From: Capra hircus
Taxonomy: Eukaryota > Chordata > Mammalia > Artiodactyla > Bovidae
DNA: 64,000 nucleotides
NCBI RefSeq assembly: GCF_001704415.2
Contig: NC_030813.1
Location: forward strand, 18,928,001 to 18,992,000
Direction: 5' to 3'
This document shows positions 1 through 10,639 of the stretch, one piece after another. The notes under the pieces are model-generated. The model saw only the letters and a list, made by a program, of their open reading frames with translations, ran no database searches and was not told where the DNA came from. Within the stretch, counting starts at the first letter, position 1; each line of letters starts with the position of its first letter. Both the position numbers and the translations under genes were made by a program.

Positions 1-65
1 TATCTATCAGTATTGAAAAGTAAACAATTAGAAAAATTCCAGTTCAAATGCTATAGTTTATAAAT

Positions 66-175
66 ATGGAAACCAAAGCTTAAGAGTTTAAATTGTTCAA
101 GATCACATAAGAAATCAGTGATAGGCAGATATGCTGAAATTCATGGTTTTCTTCCTGAATTCAATTCAATTCTGC
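66..175 (-). repeat. MIR-like SINE relic (weak)
   Basis: The stretch reads like the antisense core of MIR: a degraded 'gaaactgaggc..aagttaaa..caaggtcacat' layout followed by a degraded version of the tRNA-derived 'gaattcgaaccc' part. It is highly diverged, so it is only suggestive. Confidence 0.35.
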
Positions 176-369
176 ACCAACATTATGTTTTTCACTGGAT
201 GTCATTTACAGGAATAAAGATAGGTGCATTATAATTTTTGATACAAAAATCATTACTCTAAATTGTACAAAATGCTCTCATGTCAGCGCTAGCAATGGAA
301 ATGAAGCACCTTTTTTCTCATCTAGCATCCTACATTATTGAAGAAAATTATTAATCTTGATACCAATAA

Positions 370-545
370 CATCACGTACTATGTTCCTGGCATTTTACCA
401 GGTGCTTTATAGTCATTACTGCTAGCATCCCAACATCCTAAAAGGGAACTCTGAATATCTACTTTTGAAGATGAACTGAGGCTCAAAGGCTTTGAGTTAC
501 TTGACTGTGATCAAATTGGTTCTAGATTAAGATTTAAGCCTAGGT
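370..545 (-). repeat. MIR SINE, antisense
   Basis: In order, it shows the antisense MIR landmarks: a degraded 'ccaggcactg..gctttat' block, a 'catcccaacatcctaaaag' block matching 'catttaatcctcacaac', 'gatgaactgaggctcaaag', then 'ttgactgtgatca'. Old mammal-wide SINE with many substitutions. Confidence 0.6.
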
Positions 546-1213
546 TTGTTTTCACTTTAAAACTCATTCAAGCTACTAGCATTCACCAAAAGAAATTTTG
601 TTAAATACTTGTCCTGCTAGATGATCCATAAAAAAAAATCCCAGGTCAAATAAACTTGAGAATCACTGTGCTTTCTATCCTTCTCATGGAGAATAAAGAT
701 GTACAATGTAGTCTTTAAAAGTATGAGAAATTTTACAAAAAAAGAAATTTATCCAACTCAGTTTAACTACTGTTTCCTATCATTTGAAGATTAAATCATT
801 TTTTACTAATAGACATCAATATTCAGGGACATAATGTCCAGTGGCACCCACTTTGGGAAATTCTGCACTACATTATTTGACATACAAAACACATAATGGA
901 TGTTAACAATCAAATTGCATTTGAATAATAGTATCAATATGTAATTATACTAAACATATGAAAGCAGTTTAGGAGTCTTACTATGAAATGATTTTAGTTT
1001 TACAATTGCTGCTCTCAAATGTCAAATCCTGCTTTCCCACTGAGTAGCAGGTATCATTACAACATCTTGATCAAATTACCTTTTTCAGTTATGGTTACTT
1101 TTCACATTCAAAACTTAGTATCAAAAAACAATAGAGAAAATCAGTGAAACAAAAGGCTGATTGTTGAGATCAATAAATTGATAAACTTCTAGCCAGACTG
1201 AATAGCAAAAAAT

Positions 1214-1335
1214 GTTATAGTTCAGTTCAGTTCATTTCAGTCGCTCAGTCACGTCTGACTCTTTGCAATCCCATGGACTGCAGCACGCCAGACCTCCTTG
1301 TCCAACACCAACTCCGGAGTTTACCCAAACTCATC
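1214..1335 (-). mobile_element. BovB LINE 3' fragment, antisense
   Basis: The left end is the antisense BovB 3' terminus: 'ttcagttcag' pentamer repeats followed by 'tcgctcagtcacgtctgactctt'-type sequence, then the 'tccaacaccaactccgg' segment. About 120 bp remain and the rest of the element is absent. It sits between L1 pieces. Confidence 0.8.
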
Positions 1336-1522
1336 CATGGATTGGAAGATTCAGTAATGCCAAAATGTCAGTTTTCCCTAAATTGATAAGCAGAGTCCAT
1401 GCAATGCCAGTCAACATCCAAGCAGGCTTTTTCTGTAGGAAGTTACAAGCTGAAAGGAAAGACAAAAGATCTAGAAGAGCCAAAACACCTTGAAAAATGA
1501 TGGGTAAAGTCAGAGAATTTAT

Positions 1523-1876
1523 GTTCAGTTCAGTTCAGTCGCTCAGTTGTGTCCGACTCTTTGCAACCCCATGAATCACAGCAAGCCAGGCCTCTCTGTC
1601 CATCACCAACTCCCGGAGTCCACCAAACTCATGTCCATCGAGTCAGTGATGCCATCCAGCCATCTCATCCTCGGTCGTCCCCTTCTCCTCCTGTCCCCAA
1701 TCCCTCCCAGCATCAGAGTCTTTTCCAATGAGTCAACTCTTCGCATGAGGTGGCAAAAGTATTGGAGTTTCAGCTTTAGCATCAGTCCTTCCAAAGAACA
1801 CCCAGAACTGATCTTTAGAATGGACTGGTTGGATCTCCTTATAGTCCAAGGGACTCTCAAGAGTCTTCTCCAACAC
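1523..1876 (-). mobile_element. BovB LINE 3' fragment, antisense
   Basis: The antisense BovB 3' end starts with ttcag pentamers and runs about 350 bp through the C-terminal coding part. The reverse strand at 1603-1890 still reads 'QSILKISSGCSLEGLMLKLKLQYF' and 'GRPRMRWLDGITDSMDMSL', the typical BovB C-terminus. The L1 reading resumes directly at 1877, so this BovB landed in the older L1. Confidence 0.9.
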
Positions 1877-2221
1877 TTACCTGGCTTCAAATCTTATTAT
1901 AAAGCTACAGTAAAGAAAATAATGTGCGTTAATAATGTATGAAAGTAATGTGTGTTTAAATATAGACAAATAGATCAATGATCACATATACAGATAGACA
2001 ACTGATGTTTGCAGAAGGTCCAAAGATATTTTAGAGGAGAAAGGATAGTCTGGCAACAAATTATATTGGAACTATTAGAAATCCACATGCAAAAAAAAAT
2101 GTATAACAATTAACACAAGTGAATTATACACTGAAGTTAAAAAGCTAAATCTAGAAGAAAATACAGGAAAAATTCTTAATAATCTTGGTTTGGGTCAAGA
2201 TTTCATTTTTTGTTTGTGTTT

Positions 2222-2345
2222 GTTTTGTCTTTTATTAATTGATATTGGACATAGTTGTTTTACAATGTTGTATTAGTTTCTGCTGTACAGCAAAGTGAAT
2301 CAGTTATATGTATACATTTATGCACTCTTTTTTAGATTTCCTTTC
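2222..2345 (-). mobile_element. L1 3' UTR fragment, antisense
   Basis: The plus strand reads 'ttttacaatgttgtattag' and 'tgctgtacagcaaagtgaat', the antisense of the artiodactyl L1 3' UTR (sense form 'cactttgctgtacagcagaa'). It is about 120 bp long and lies head-on against the sense L1 pieces to its left. Confidence 0.7.
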
Positions 2346-2592
2346 CGTTTAGGTTATTCTAGGGGAAGTGGTTTAAAAGAGTGCAGATCTTGGCTTTTAT
2401 TCAATGCCTTTAACAAGGCATCACAAGAAAGCAATGAGATGAGGAGAGACTTGCACAGTCTTCAAACAGAAATGAAAGAAGACAGAAAGAATCCAGGAAT
2501 CCAGGCTCCTAAAAATTCAGAAAAGCTAACTCTTTCTTTCTAGATTCCAGATGGTAAGAAATCATAAGGCCTTTGAATAACAGAGGCCCTGG

Positions 2593-2786
2593 GTGTGTGC
2601 TCAGTCATGTCCGACTCTAGCCTGCTAGGCTCCTCTGTCCATTGTGTTTTCCAGGCAAGCATATTGGAGTGGGTTGCCACGCCCTTCTCCAGGGGATCCC
2701 CCTGACTCAGGGCTTGAACTCGGATCTCTCGCATCTCCTGCATTGGCAGGCAGATTCTTTACCACTGTGCCACCTGGAAGGCCCAG
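2593..2786 (-). mobile_element. Bov-tA SINE, antisense
   Basis: Read on the minus strand it is a tRNA-Glu-like head ('ggccttccaggtggcacag..ggtaaagaatctgcc'), a degraded B-box region, then the Bov-A body ending in 'gagtcggacatgactgagca'. The order tRNA head then Bov-A tail identifies Bov-tA. Confidence 0.9.
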
Positions 2787-3597
2787 TAAGACTTAATTGA
2801 ACTAGAAATTCAGTTCTGCTTTGATACTGAATTGAGGATAGTGCATTTCCACCACAAATTATTGTTCCATATAACCTCAAGGTACTTGCCCTTGAGGTCC
2901 AAGTTGAGAGAAGCATGGATGGGAGGTAGGAAAGGCATAATCAGGTTTGAGACTTGTATTTGGGAACAAATGTCAAGTATGCTTATTGGCACGTGAAACT
3001 GATTAGAACCAAGTAGATCAAAATCTTCCTAAGGTGTTAAGGACATGGCATTACCAAAGAAATTATATAGACCTTTGACTTCTTGAATCTTCAACCAATC
3101 CATGGGTGCCCAAACTTACCTGAACAGGAAGTGGACTGTAAAATCTGAGCAATTCCCAAAGAGTATATGCCCAAAGTGCACTTGAGACATAGCCTTGGAG
3201 GATAATAGACAAGAAGGAACCTCGAGAAGACTAGAGCCGGGGCCTCACAGAGAGTGGTCAGGAATGGTCCTCTCAGAGGGCAGAATAAAAATCCAACCCA
3301 GAACTGCCACAGCAGAGGGTCCTTATAATGCCTGCCCTACAGGAGTTCATTATTGCTGTTTACCAGTCACTGTTGTGTATCTCTCATTCTTCCTCATTTG
3401 GACGGTTTACTGCTGTTACTGTGTCCCTGCTTCACTGTTAAGTATTAGGTATGGAGGCAGGGGCTTGAGCAGATAATTTTCCTTTTAAATTCATAGTTGC
3501 TGGACTAGCAGAAGCTATATCTGAATCCTATTTTTTAAAAAGTGTCTGGAGGTCATATACATTGAATCTGTGGAGACAGGATAAGTAAATTCCATAA
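2787..3597. other. Unassigned stretch, locally GC-rich
   Basis: No repeat family or gene is recognised. The centre (about 3190-3350) is richer in G+C than its surroundings and has a 93-codon open frame on the plus strand (3195-3476) with no recognisable motif apart from a hydrophobic run near residues 53-84. The frame is probably fortuitous. An unrecognised old repeat is the more likely content. Confidence 0.3.
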
Positions 3598-3832
3598 GTA
3601 CTTTGGCCAACTGATATGAACAGCTAACTCATTGGAAAAGATCTTGATGCTGGAAAAGATTCAAGGCAAAAGGAGAAGAGGGTGGCAGAGGATGAGATGG
3701 TTGGAAAGCATCACTGATTTAATGGACATGAACTTGGGCAATCTCTGGGAGATGGTGAGGGACAGGGAAGCCTGGCATGATGCAGTCCACGAGGTTGCAA
3801 AGAGTCAGACATGACTTAGTGACTGAACAACA
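3598..3832 (+). mobile_element. BovB LINE 3' fragment, sense
   Basis: The sense C-terminal end of BovB: the plus frame at 3632-3814 reads 'MEKILMLEKIQGKRRRGWQRMRWLESITDLMD', then the 3' end 'agtcagacatgacttagtg' and 'actgaacaacaaag'. It is more diverged than the other copies, so it is an older insertion. Confidence 0.85.
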
Positions 3833-3879
3833 AAGAAGTTTAAAACGGATATTTGTTGACCACACTGTGGAAGACTCCG

Positions 3880-4650
3880 CTCCTTAATCAAACCCATTCA
3901 TTTCCCTTTCTCTTCTTCCTGATTACACAAATAGGCTACATTTCCTAGTTTCCTTTGCATTTAGGTCTAGCCAGGTGTTGGAGTTCTAGGCAAGGATTCC
4001 TTTGAATGGAAATGATTTATATCACTTCAGTGGTTGGCCCATGTTATTGAATTGTGTCCTCCCCCAATCCATATGTTGAGGCTCTAACCCCAGTACCTCA
4101 GAATGTGACTGTTTGGAGACAGGTGATTGAATTAAACTGAGGCCATTAGGATGGGCTCTATTCAAATCTGGTATCAGGAAAGTTGGACACACAAAGAGAC
4201 ACCAGGGTTGCACACACACAGAGGACAGATCATGTGAGGACGCAGCCAGAAGATGGCCATCTGCAAGTGAAAGAGAGAGGCCTGGAAGAAACTAAACTTG
4301 CTGACGCCTTAATCTTGGACTTCTACCTGCCAGAACTGTGAGAAAACACATTTCTGTTGTTATGGCAGCCCTACCAAGCTAATAAAGCCCATGAAACTTT
4401 CCCATATATTATAATCCTCCTTGCTCTCCCTTTCTGGTTGGATGGAATGGAGATGACCCCCCCAGGACAAAGTTGGAAGCCATGTGCTAAAAATGGCAAG
4501 GTTACAAGCTGGAAGGAATGCCTGAAGGAAAACCATCCAACCAGGAACATCCACACTGCTCAGTCACATGGATGAAAATTTTTATTTTATTTTATTCTGA
4601 AATAGAGGGGTTTGTTAGTTACAGCAGTAAGCATCACTTTCAACTAGAAC
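3880..4650 (+). repeat. Old mammalian repeat, family not named, split by MLT1
   Basis: The flanks of the MLT1 LTR (3880-4036 and 4387-4650) look like the two halves of one old interspersed repeat: a 'ctacatttcctagtttcc..ctagccaggtg' part to the left and a 'gctggaaggaatgcctgaagg..cagtaagc' part to the right. A related sequence seems to lie at about 53900-54160. I recognise the style (old ERVL/DNA-type relic) but cannot name the family. Confidence 0.4.
4042..4386 (+). mobile_element. MLT1 (ERVL-MaLR) solo LTR
   Basis: It starts at 'tgttattgaattgtgtcc', passes through 'ccatatgttgaggctctaac', 'cctcagaatgtgact' and 'cttctacctgccagaactg', and ends 'ttatggcagccctaccaagc' plus 'taataaa'. This is the MLT1 LTR from end to end. 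A perfect 5-bp TSD 'gccca' flanks it (4037-4041 and 4387-4391), as expected for ERVL-class integration. No internal region is present, so it is a solo LTR, about 345 bp. Confidence 0.85.
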
Positions 4651-5288
4651 ACCCTACAAGGCTGATGATTCCCTTTTCCCTTGCCAGTTCTCTTCTTAGT
4701 CACTATTGGCAGGGGGTGGTATGTACTTTTCACCGCTTAGCAAGCCCTGTCGGAATATGGCTGGCTTCTATTACAAACTGACTTTCAAAGTAGGATACTT
4801 AGTACCTCTTGTCCACAGTTTGAGGCCTTAACCACAACTCTTGGACACAGTGCATTTTCCACTCAATATCCTCTAATATATTTTAAAATAGGTTGATTAA
4901 GGTAGAAGAAATAGAAAATTCACAATTATATTAATAATAAAAATACATTCAACTTATGTGTCATTCAGTGGGAGAACTTCCATTATTTAGTAGTAGGCAA
5001 TGAGGAAGCTATCTATTATTTTTTAAAAGAAACACTGCACTGCCATAAAGAACCTCATATAACTGTCTTATCTTTTAAGACCACCTTCAGAAAAACAAAG
5101 ATTGGTTGTAAGCAATGGATAATGACCCAGTATCACCAACCATGACCAATATTGGACACTTATGATGGCCATATGAATGGGTAGAGAGACATTTTCTGTA
5201 AGTAGGGTGATAATATGTCTCAGTTTGTCTAGAAGATCCATGCCTGTAGTTATAAAGTCTGTACTGATTTAGATGATAAATTCAATGA
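4651..5288. other. Unique-looking AT-rich DNA
   Basis: I see no gene, recognisable repeat or regulatory motif. The right edge carries the left TSD of the next BovB. Confidence 0.4.
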
Positions 5289-5295
5289 ACATCTT

Positions 5296-5962
5296 CAGTT
5301 CAGTTCAGTTCAGTTCAGTCGCTCAGTCTTGTCTGACTCTTTGCGACCCCATGAATCGTAGCACGCCAGGCCTCCCTGTCCATCAGCAACTCCCAGAGTT
5401 CACTCAGACTCATGTCCATCGAGTCAGCGATGCCATCCAGCCATCTCATCCTCTGTCATCCCCTTCTTCTCCTGCCCTCAATCCCTCCCAGCATCAGAGT
5501 CTTTTCCAATGAGTCAACTCATCGCATGAGGTGGCCAAAGTACTGGCGTTTCAGCTTTAGCATCAGTCCTTCCAAAGAAATCCCAGGGCTGATCTCCTTC
5601 AGGATGGACTGGTTGGATCTCCTTGCAGTCCAAGGGACTCTCAAGAGTCTTCTCCAACACCATACTTCAAAAGCATCGATTCTTCGGTGCTCCGCCTTCT
5701 TCACAGTCCAACTCTCACATCCATACATGACCACAGGAAAAACCATAGCCTTGACTAGACGGACCTCAGTCGGCAAAGTAATGCCTCTGCTTTTGAATAT
5801 GCTATCTAGGTTGGTCATAACTTTTCTTCCAAGGAGTAAGCGCCTTTTAATTTCATGGCTGCAATCACCATCTGCAGTGATTTTGGAGCCCAAAAAATAA
5901 AGTCTGGCACTGTTTCCACTGTTTCCCCATCTATTTCCCGTGAAGTGATGGGACCGGATGCC
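5296..5962 (-). mobile_element. BovB LINE, 5'-truncated, antisense
   Basis: It begins with cagtt pentamers (3' end of the element) and covers about 667 bp of the coding 3' end. On the minus strand, 5519-5893 reads 'MGSKITADGDCSHEIKRRLL', 'VMYGCESWTVKKAEHRRIDAFE' and 'LLRVPWTARRSNQSILKE', the BovB region downstream of the RT catalytic motif. A 7-bp 'acatctt' at 5289-5295 and 5963-5969 is the probable TSD. One of the less diverged copies here. Confidence 0.93.
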
Positions 5963-6049
5963 ACATCTTATTCATTGGATAAGTTAAGTATACATATTGA
6001 GAGAAGGGATAGAAGAAAGAGACCCTTGGAAAATGTTAAGGAAAGCTTT

Positions 6050-6756
6050 TGAAACTACACAACACAGATTGGGACTTGAACCTACTGTCTTTTAATTGAA
6101 ATCACACACCTGTCTCAGGACTTAATGAGGCTCAGGTTTTTAAGTCTGATCACAGAAAGAACTCAGTGAGAGACAAAGTGATAAGTAAGACGCAGATTTA
6201 TTTAGAAAGATCCACATGCTATAGACAGAATGCAGTCCTGCTCAAAGGCAAGAGTGGCCCTAGGCCTGCAATCATCTTGGAAAGCGAGAGTGGCCGTGAG
6301 AGAAATGCACTCCACAGACAGAATGTGAGCCATCCCAGAAGGCCAAAGTCCCTGAAATACGGGGTGGTTAGTTTTTACGGGTAATTTCATAGGATAATGT
6401 GTGGGAGGATCACTCCAACTATTTTGGAGAAGGAGTGGAAATTTCCAGGAATTGGGCCACTGCTCACTTTTTGGGCTTTTATGGATGGCCTTGGAACTGT
6501 CATAACACCTGTGAGTCTGTGAGTGTGTCATTTAGCATATGCTAATATATTACAATGAGCATATAATAAGGCTCAAGGACTACTGGAAGTTGAATCTTCG
6601 GTCCTCTTGGACCTAATCCATTCTAACCAGTTCTTGTCATATCCTCAATGGCTATGTCATTCTTTTAAAGATTATGCCCTGCCCTCTTGCTTCCTGTTAC
6701 GTTTTCCTTAAAACTGTATGCCTCACTCCTAGAGGGATTGTGTCCTCTCTTTTACA
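6050..6756 (-). mobile_element. ERV LTR (solo), antisense; family shared with 33.8-35.2 kb
   Basis: Read on the minus strand it starts with TG at 6756 and ends with CA near 6050. It shares ordered blocks with the copy at 33836-35173: 'aaaagaatga.atagcc', 'tagaaccaaataggtcc'-like, 'gctaaatgacacac', 'cctggaaat.tccactc', 'gatggctcacattctgtct', 'tcactttgtctctcactga' and 'caggttcaagtcccaat'-like. It holds about 100 bp absent from the other copy, seemingly a partial internal duplication around the 'cattctgtct' block. No internal viral genes are present. Open frames here are chance readings. Confidence 0.65.
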
Positions 6757-6776
6757 TGGTTCTTTCTAAGGGTAGT

Positions 6777-7740
6777 TGTATTAGTCTGCTCATGCTGTCA
6801 TAACAAAATACCATAGACTGGGCAGCTTAAAAATCACTGCAGATGGTGACTGCAGCCATGAAGTTAAAAGACACTTACTCCTTAGAAGGAAAGTTATGAC
6901 CAACCTAGACAGCATATTAAAAAGCAGAGACATTCCTTTGCCAACAAAGATCCATCTAGTTAAGGCTATTGTTTTTCCAGTGGTCATGTACAGATGTGAG
7001 AGTTGGACTATCAAGAAAGCTGAGTGCCGAAAGAACTGATGCTTTTGAAGTATGGTGCTGGAGAAGACTCTTGAGAGTCCCTTGGATGACAAGGAGATCC
7101 AACCAGTCCATCCTAAAGGAGATCAGTCCTAGGTGTTCATTGGAAGGACTGATGTCGAAGCTGAAACTCCAATACTTTGGCCACCTGATGAGAAGAGCTG
7201 ACTCATTAGAAAAGACCCTGATGCTGGGAAAGATTGAAGGCAGGAGGAGAAGGGGACATCAGAGGATAAGATGATTGGATGGCATCACCAACTCGATGGA
7301 CATGAGTTTGGGTGGACTCCCGGAGTTGGTGATGGACAGGGAGGCCTGGCGTGCTGCAGTTCATGGGTTTGCAAAGAGTCGGACATGACTGAGCGACTGA
7401 ACTGAACTGAACTGGGCAGCTTAAACAATAGACACTTATTTCTCATTGTTCTGGAGGCTAGAAGTCCCAGAATGTCCAGCACAGTTTCTGGTAAGGGTTC
7501 TCTTCCTGCCTTACAGATGGCGCCTTCTTGCTGTGTCCATACATGGCCTTTCTCAATGCAGGCACGTGGAGGGAGAAAGAGATCTTTCCCTTCCTCATTT
7601 TTTAGGCCACCAATCCTATCAGGTTAGTATTAGACTTCATCTGAGTTTAATTGCCTCCAAAACCCCTGTCCCAAATCTCCTTAGGAGTTTGGGCTTCCAC
7701 ATGTGAATATGTCAGGACAGTTCAGTCCACAGCAGCGGTT
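6777..7740 (-). mobile_element. MLT1 (ERVL-MaLR) LTR, antisense, split by BovB
   Basis: The left part (6777-6831) reads 'tgtattagtctgctcatgc' and 'ataacaaaataccatag'. The right part (7411-7740) continues 'gttctggaggctagaagtcc', 'cttgctgtgtccatacatgg' and 'aggccaccaatcctatcagg'. Both are antisense MLT1 in correct order. The BovB at 6832-7410 separates them. Confidence 0.85.
6832..7410 (+). mobile_element. BovB LINE, 5'-truncated, sense, with perfect TSD
   Basis: It starts inside the BovB coding region ('cactgcagatggtgactgca') and runs to the 3' end '..catgactgagcgactgaact'. The plus frame at 6969-7274 reads 'RTDAFEVWCWRRLLRVPWMT', then 'CSLEGLMSKLKLQYFGHLMR'. A perfect 15-bp TSD, actgggcagcttaaa, lies at 6817-6831 and 7411-7425; it consists of MLT1 sequence, proving insertion into that older LTR. 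The tail is (actga)n, not poly(A). Confidence 0.96.
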
Positions 7741-7743
7741 ATG

Positions 7744-9880
7744 GTTTTTGAGGTACTCTTGTTCATTGTTTTCCTATTATTGTACCACAGTTTAAGTGGA
7801 AAAGTCAGAATTGTGTTTACACTTAAAAAAAAAAATGCTTCTTGGCAGCTGCCACAGCATTTGGCAAGCCAAGATCAAAGAAAGCCAGAATTGTAAGCAA
7901 GAGTCTATATTTATGTTAGTAATGTTTTGTTATAAACCAACAAGTATGATCGGCAGAATCCAAAGCTGAGAGATAAAGGACTTTATATTGTAAAGAGTGA
8001 TTGGGCAACTGAGTTTCTTTGTTGTGTTCGCCTAGTTCCATCAGAAAACAAGAATGGACTTATTGGGATGTGCATTGGTTCATTAGGAGGTAGTGAAGTA
8101 ATTTAAGAGGCAGTGTGACCTATGCTTACTTTTCACCTTAGGGCAGGTTATAATTGATAATTGGATGTCTGTGTGCTTTAGAAAATTACTGCTTACTTAC
8201 ATTCAACAATTACTCATGAACCAGAAGAAAATATACAGTGTCATAAGTGTGTTTTTCCTCTCTTCATAAAGCAAATTCTCTTCCTTAGGTACTTTGTTTC
8301 TGAGATTATTTCTCAATTTTACCAAAACCGTCTTGCGACAATCATCTACAACTGACTCTAATAAAAAAAAATCTGACACAGTGATAATCAAAATCACAGC
8401 TTGAAGACTATGAAAATGCTGAGCTTCAAAAGCAAATGGAAAATAGAAATCTATCTCTTCTGCGGAAAAAAAGGAACCTCTTCTATAGATAGGAGACATA
8501 ATTTTAATAAAAACGCTACCTTTACAGGAGCCCCAGATAGTAGTAAAATCCTTTGCGTTTTTAGATTGGACCAGAAAACCTTAAACTAACAAAAAAAATA
8601 CTGGTTTTAAAATGATAGGGCTGCAAACCTGAGGAAAGTCAGAAACTCTGGGAAGAACTGGTTATCTTACAAAGCAGGTGTAATATTACAAACAAGTCTA
8701 TCTGGACCTATTGATACAGGGACAAGAGGTAAAAGACAAAGTGATAATGTGGCCTGAATTGAAAGTAGATCAGAGCCCTGTAGGAGTGGCTATTTGTTTG
8801 GAGAGACAATAGGAAATGACAAATGCAATGAAGGAAAAGATAAGGGAGTTACATCTAAATAGCTTGCTGTTGACATCTTATATTCCCAACAGAAGTTAGA
8901 GAAGAGGATGTGGAATGCACCAAGGGGTAAAGGATGCAAGGACTTCAGAACAAAAATTATGAACGATCCCAGAGAGAAAGCAAAAACAAGAAATGTTTAA
9001 ACATTATCTGACAATAAAAGTTAGGGATGAATTTGTGAGTAACTGGATCACAACAAATTTCTCCCTTGCCAATTTCCCTTCCACTCTCCACCCCTCAGTA
9101 TAAAAGATGGGATTTTTAACGCTGAACCAGAAAGTAGCTCATGATTGCTGATGGAGATCACAAATGATATAATAAAATGTTGTGAAAGAAGAAGCTGTTC
9201 CTATGATTATAGAAAGTGCCTTGCTTTTCAAAAGCAAACGCAATGAAACCTTAGCAAGACCCAAGAGAAAACCCAGTAGCCTTAGGTTATGTCAACTATC
9301 TCTCTACAAGAACAGGAGGCATCCCTAATCCTGTACAAGGAAATTTACCTGAACCCGGAAGAGAAGAGAATTCTCTGCTGATTGAACCAGAAAAAGAATG
9401 GCAATACCTCAGAAAAGAGAACACCACACAAAAATTCACAAAATTATATGACTTTGCCCAGTCTTGGTTTGCTTCATAAGCTCTTCTTCACTTTTTCTTT
9501 CAGTTTGCTTTATACTTTTAGACAGGCTGGCACCATTAAATGAAGCCAAAATAGGATCAGTGCAAAGTATTATTAGTTTAAGAATGTGCAGTTAATGCCT
9601 AAGAAATAGAATCATGGTGAAATAGAACCATAGAGCTGTGCTAACTGAGCCAAGGTTGTAGAAATACTTACTCCCACAGCTGCTTGAAGACTTCCCTTGC
9701 TATTTTAACCAGAGTAGTGCCTATCTACCTTGGAAACCTTGACCAACACTCTCAAATCCTCACTGATCTCTAATGATTGCCTTACTAACAATCTCAGCTT
9801 TTCTTCTTAATTATTCAGCCCACATTTGTTAAATGTCTTCTATCAATGCATCCCAGGTTGTTGCTAAGCATCTTCACATT
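7744..9880. other. Repeat-poor AT-rich DNA
   Basis: About 2.1 kb without a recognisable gene or repeat. Short A-runs occur near 7827 and 8363. Open frames are at most about 100 codons and carry no recognisable motif. Confidence 0.4.
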
Positions 9881-9883
9881 TTG

Positions 9884-10010
9884 CTTGTAAGCTCTTGGAA
9901 GTAGTATCTTCTTCATCTTTACATCCCTTTCAATAAGAACACTTCCAGTGTCTTGCTCTGTGCACAGCACACAGGGTATATATTAGTAAGTCCATAATAT
10001 TCTAAAACAT
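9884..10010 (+). repeat. L2 3'-end relic (weak)
   Basis: Shows the L2 3' UTR style: 'taagctcttggaag', 'cttcatctttacatccc', 'gctctgtgcacagcacacag', then 'attagtaagtcc', parallel to 'gtaagctccttgaggg..tcatctttgtatccccagc..gcacatagtaggc'. Strongly diverged. Confidence 0.4.
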
Positions 10011-10199
10011 ATCTATTGAAAATAGAAGGGATTTAGGATCAGACACGTGTGAGCCTAGCTACAGCAACTTTCCCTGTGCTTCTTTTATGAAATTTCTCAT
10101 TCATTCTCAGAGCATTTATTCACGTATTTCCCTGAGGGAGAGTTCAAGAGTATCTGAGAAAGTAAGAAGTTAAGGTCTGGAAGGATTTCATACCTATCT

Positions 10200-10394
10200 T
10201 CTCTCCATTCATATGATCTGGACAAGTTAATTCACTTAGTTAAGGCTCTGTTCTCTCATCTCTAAAATGAAAATGATAATACACACATTATACGATTTTC
10301 ATTTTACTTTTCAGAATATATAAGATAATATACATGAAGTATTTATTTGATTCTATGCCCAGTAAGAACTCAATAAACATTTACTATTAGTATT
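10200..10394 (+). repeat. MIR SINE, sense
   Basis: Clear MIR order: 'tctggacaagttaattcact', 'ctctcatctctaaaatgaaa' followed by 'atgataat', and the end 'taagaactcaataaacattt'. It abuts the following Bov-tA. Confidence 0.8.
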
Positions 10395-10395
10395 T

Positions 10396-10606
10396 TGGGT
10401 TTCCCTGATGGCTCAGCGGTAATGAATCTGCCTGCCAATCAGGAGATGCTGGTTCGATCCCTGGGTCAGGAAGATCCCTTGGAGAAGGTAATGGCAACCC
10501 ACTCCAGTATTCTTGCTGGGAAATCCCATGGACAGAGGAGCCTGGAGGGCTACAGTCCAGGGGGTCTCAGAGTCAGACATGACTTAGCGTCCACCACCAC
10601 TAGTAC
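10396..10606 (+). mobile_element. Bov-tA SINE, sense
   Basis: tRNA-like head 'gggtttccctgatggctcag', pol III B-box-like 'ggttcgatccctgggtcag', then the Bov-A body to 'gagtcagacatgacttagcg'. 'tagtattt' on both sides is a plausible TSD. Inserted at the 3' end of the MIR. Confidence 0.93.
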
Positions 10607-10639
10607 TTTAGTATTTCACCTCTAATTAGCCTCTGTAAT

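Larger units (their letters stand above)
1..1125. other. AT-rich intergenic DNA with two MIR relics
   Basis: No gene is visible. Apart from two faint MIR-like segments listed separately, I see only AT-rich unique-looking sequence with no convincing open frame, low-complexity tract or young repeat. Confidence 0.5.
1126..2200 (+). mobile_element. Decayed L1 ORF2 fragments, interrupted by two BovB pieces
   Basis: Three blocks of degraded L1 ORF2 read in the same direction and in consensus order. The block at 1126-1213 corresponds to the 'EKINKIDKPLARL' region. The block at 1336-1505 corresponds to the 'FNAIPIKIPAGFF' region. The block at 1877-2200 contains 'ctggcttcaaatctta' and 'gtaaagaaaataatg' and continues into the RT-downstream region. 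BovB pieces occupy 1214-1335 and 1523-1876. Part of ORF2 is missing across the first interruption, so that insertion came with a deletion or the L1 was already broken. No frame survives. Confidence 0.7.

Noticed and set aside
1603..1890. Open frame read as a possible protein gene
   Set aside because: It is the C-terminal coding remnant of an antisense BovB. The same protein text recurs at 5.5, 44.7, 56.0, 58.1 and 59.9 kb.
2985..3040. Third partial copy of the ERV LTR family ('aaactgattagaaccaagta')
   Set aside because: Only about 20-30 bp match the 33.98-kb copy; too short and unsupported on either side to call.
5412..5900. 162-codon plus-strand frame, with a similar one at 56015-56503 and a 187-codon one at 59650-60213
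   Set aside because: They are antisense readings of BovB and resemble each other only because the element is repeated.
10420..10470. tRNA gene suggested by A/B-box-like sequence in the Bov-tA heads
   Set aside because: These are SINE heads derived from a tRNA, without a complete cloverleaf, and occur in about thirteen copies.
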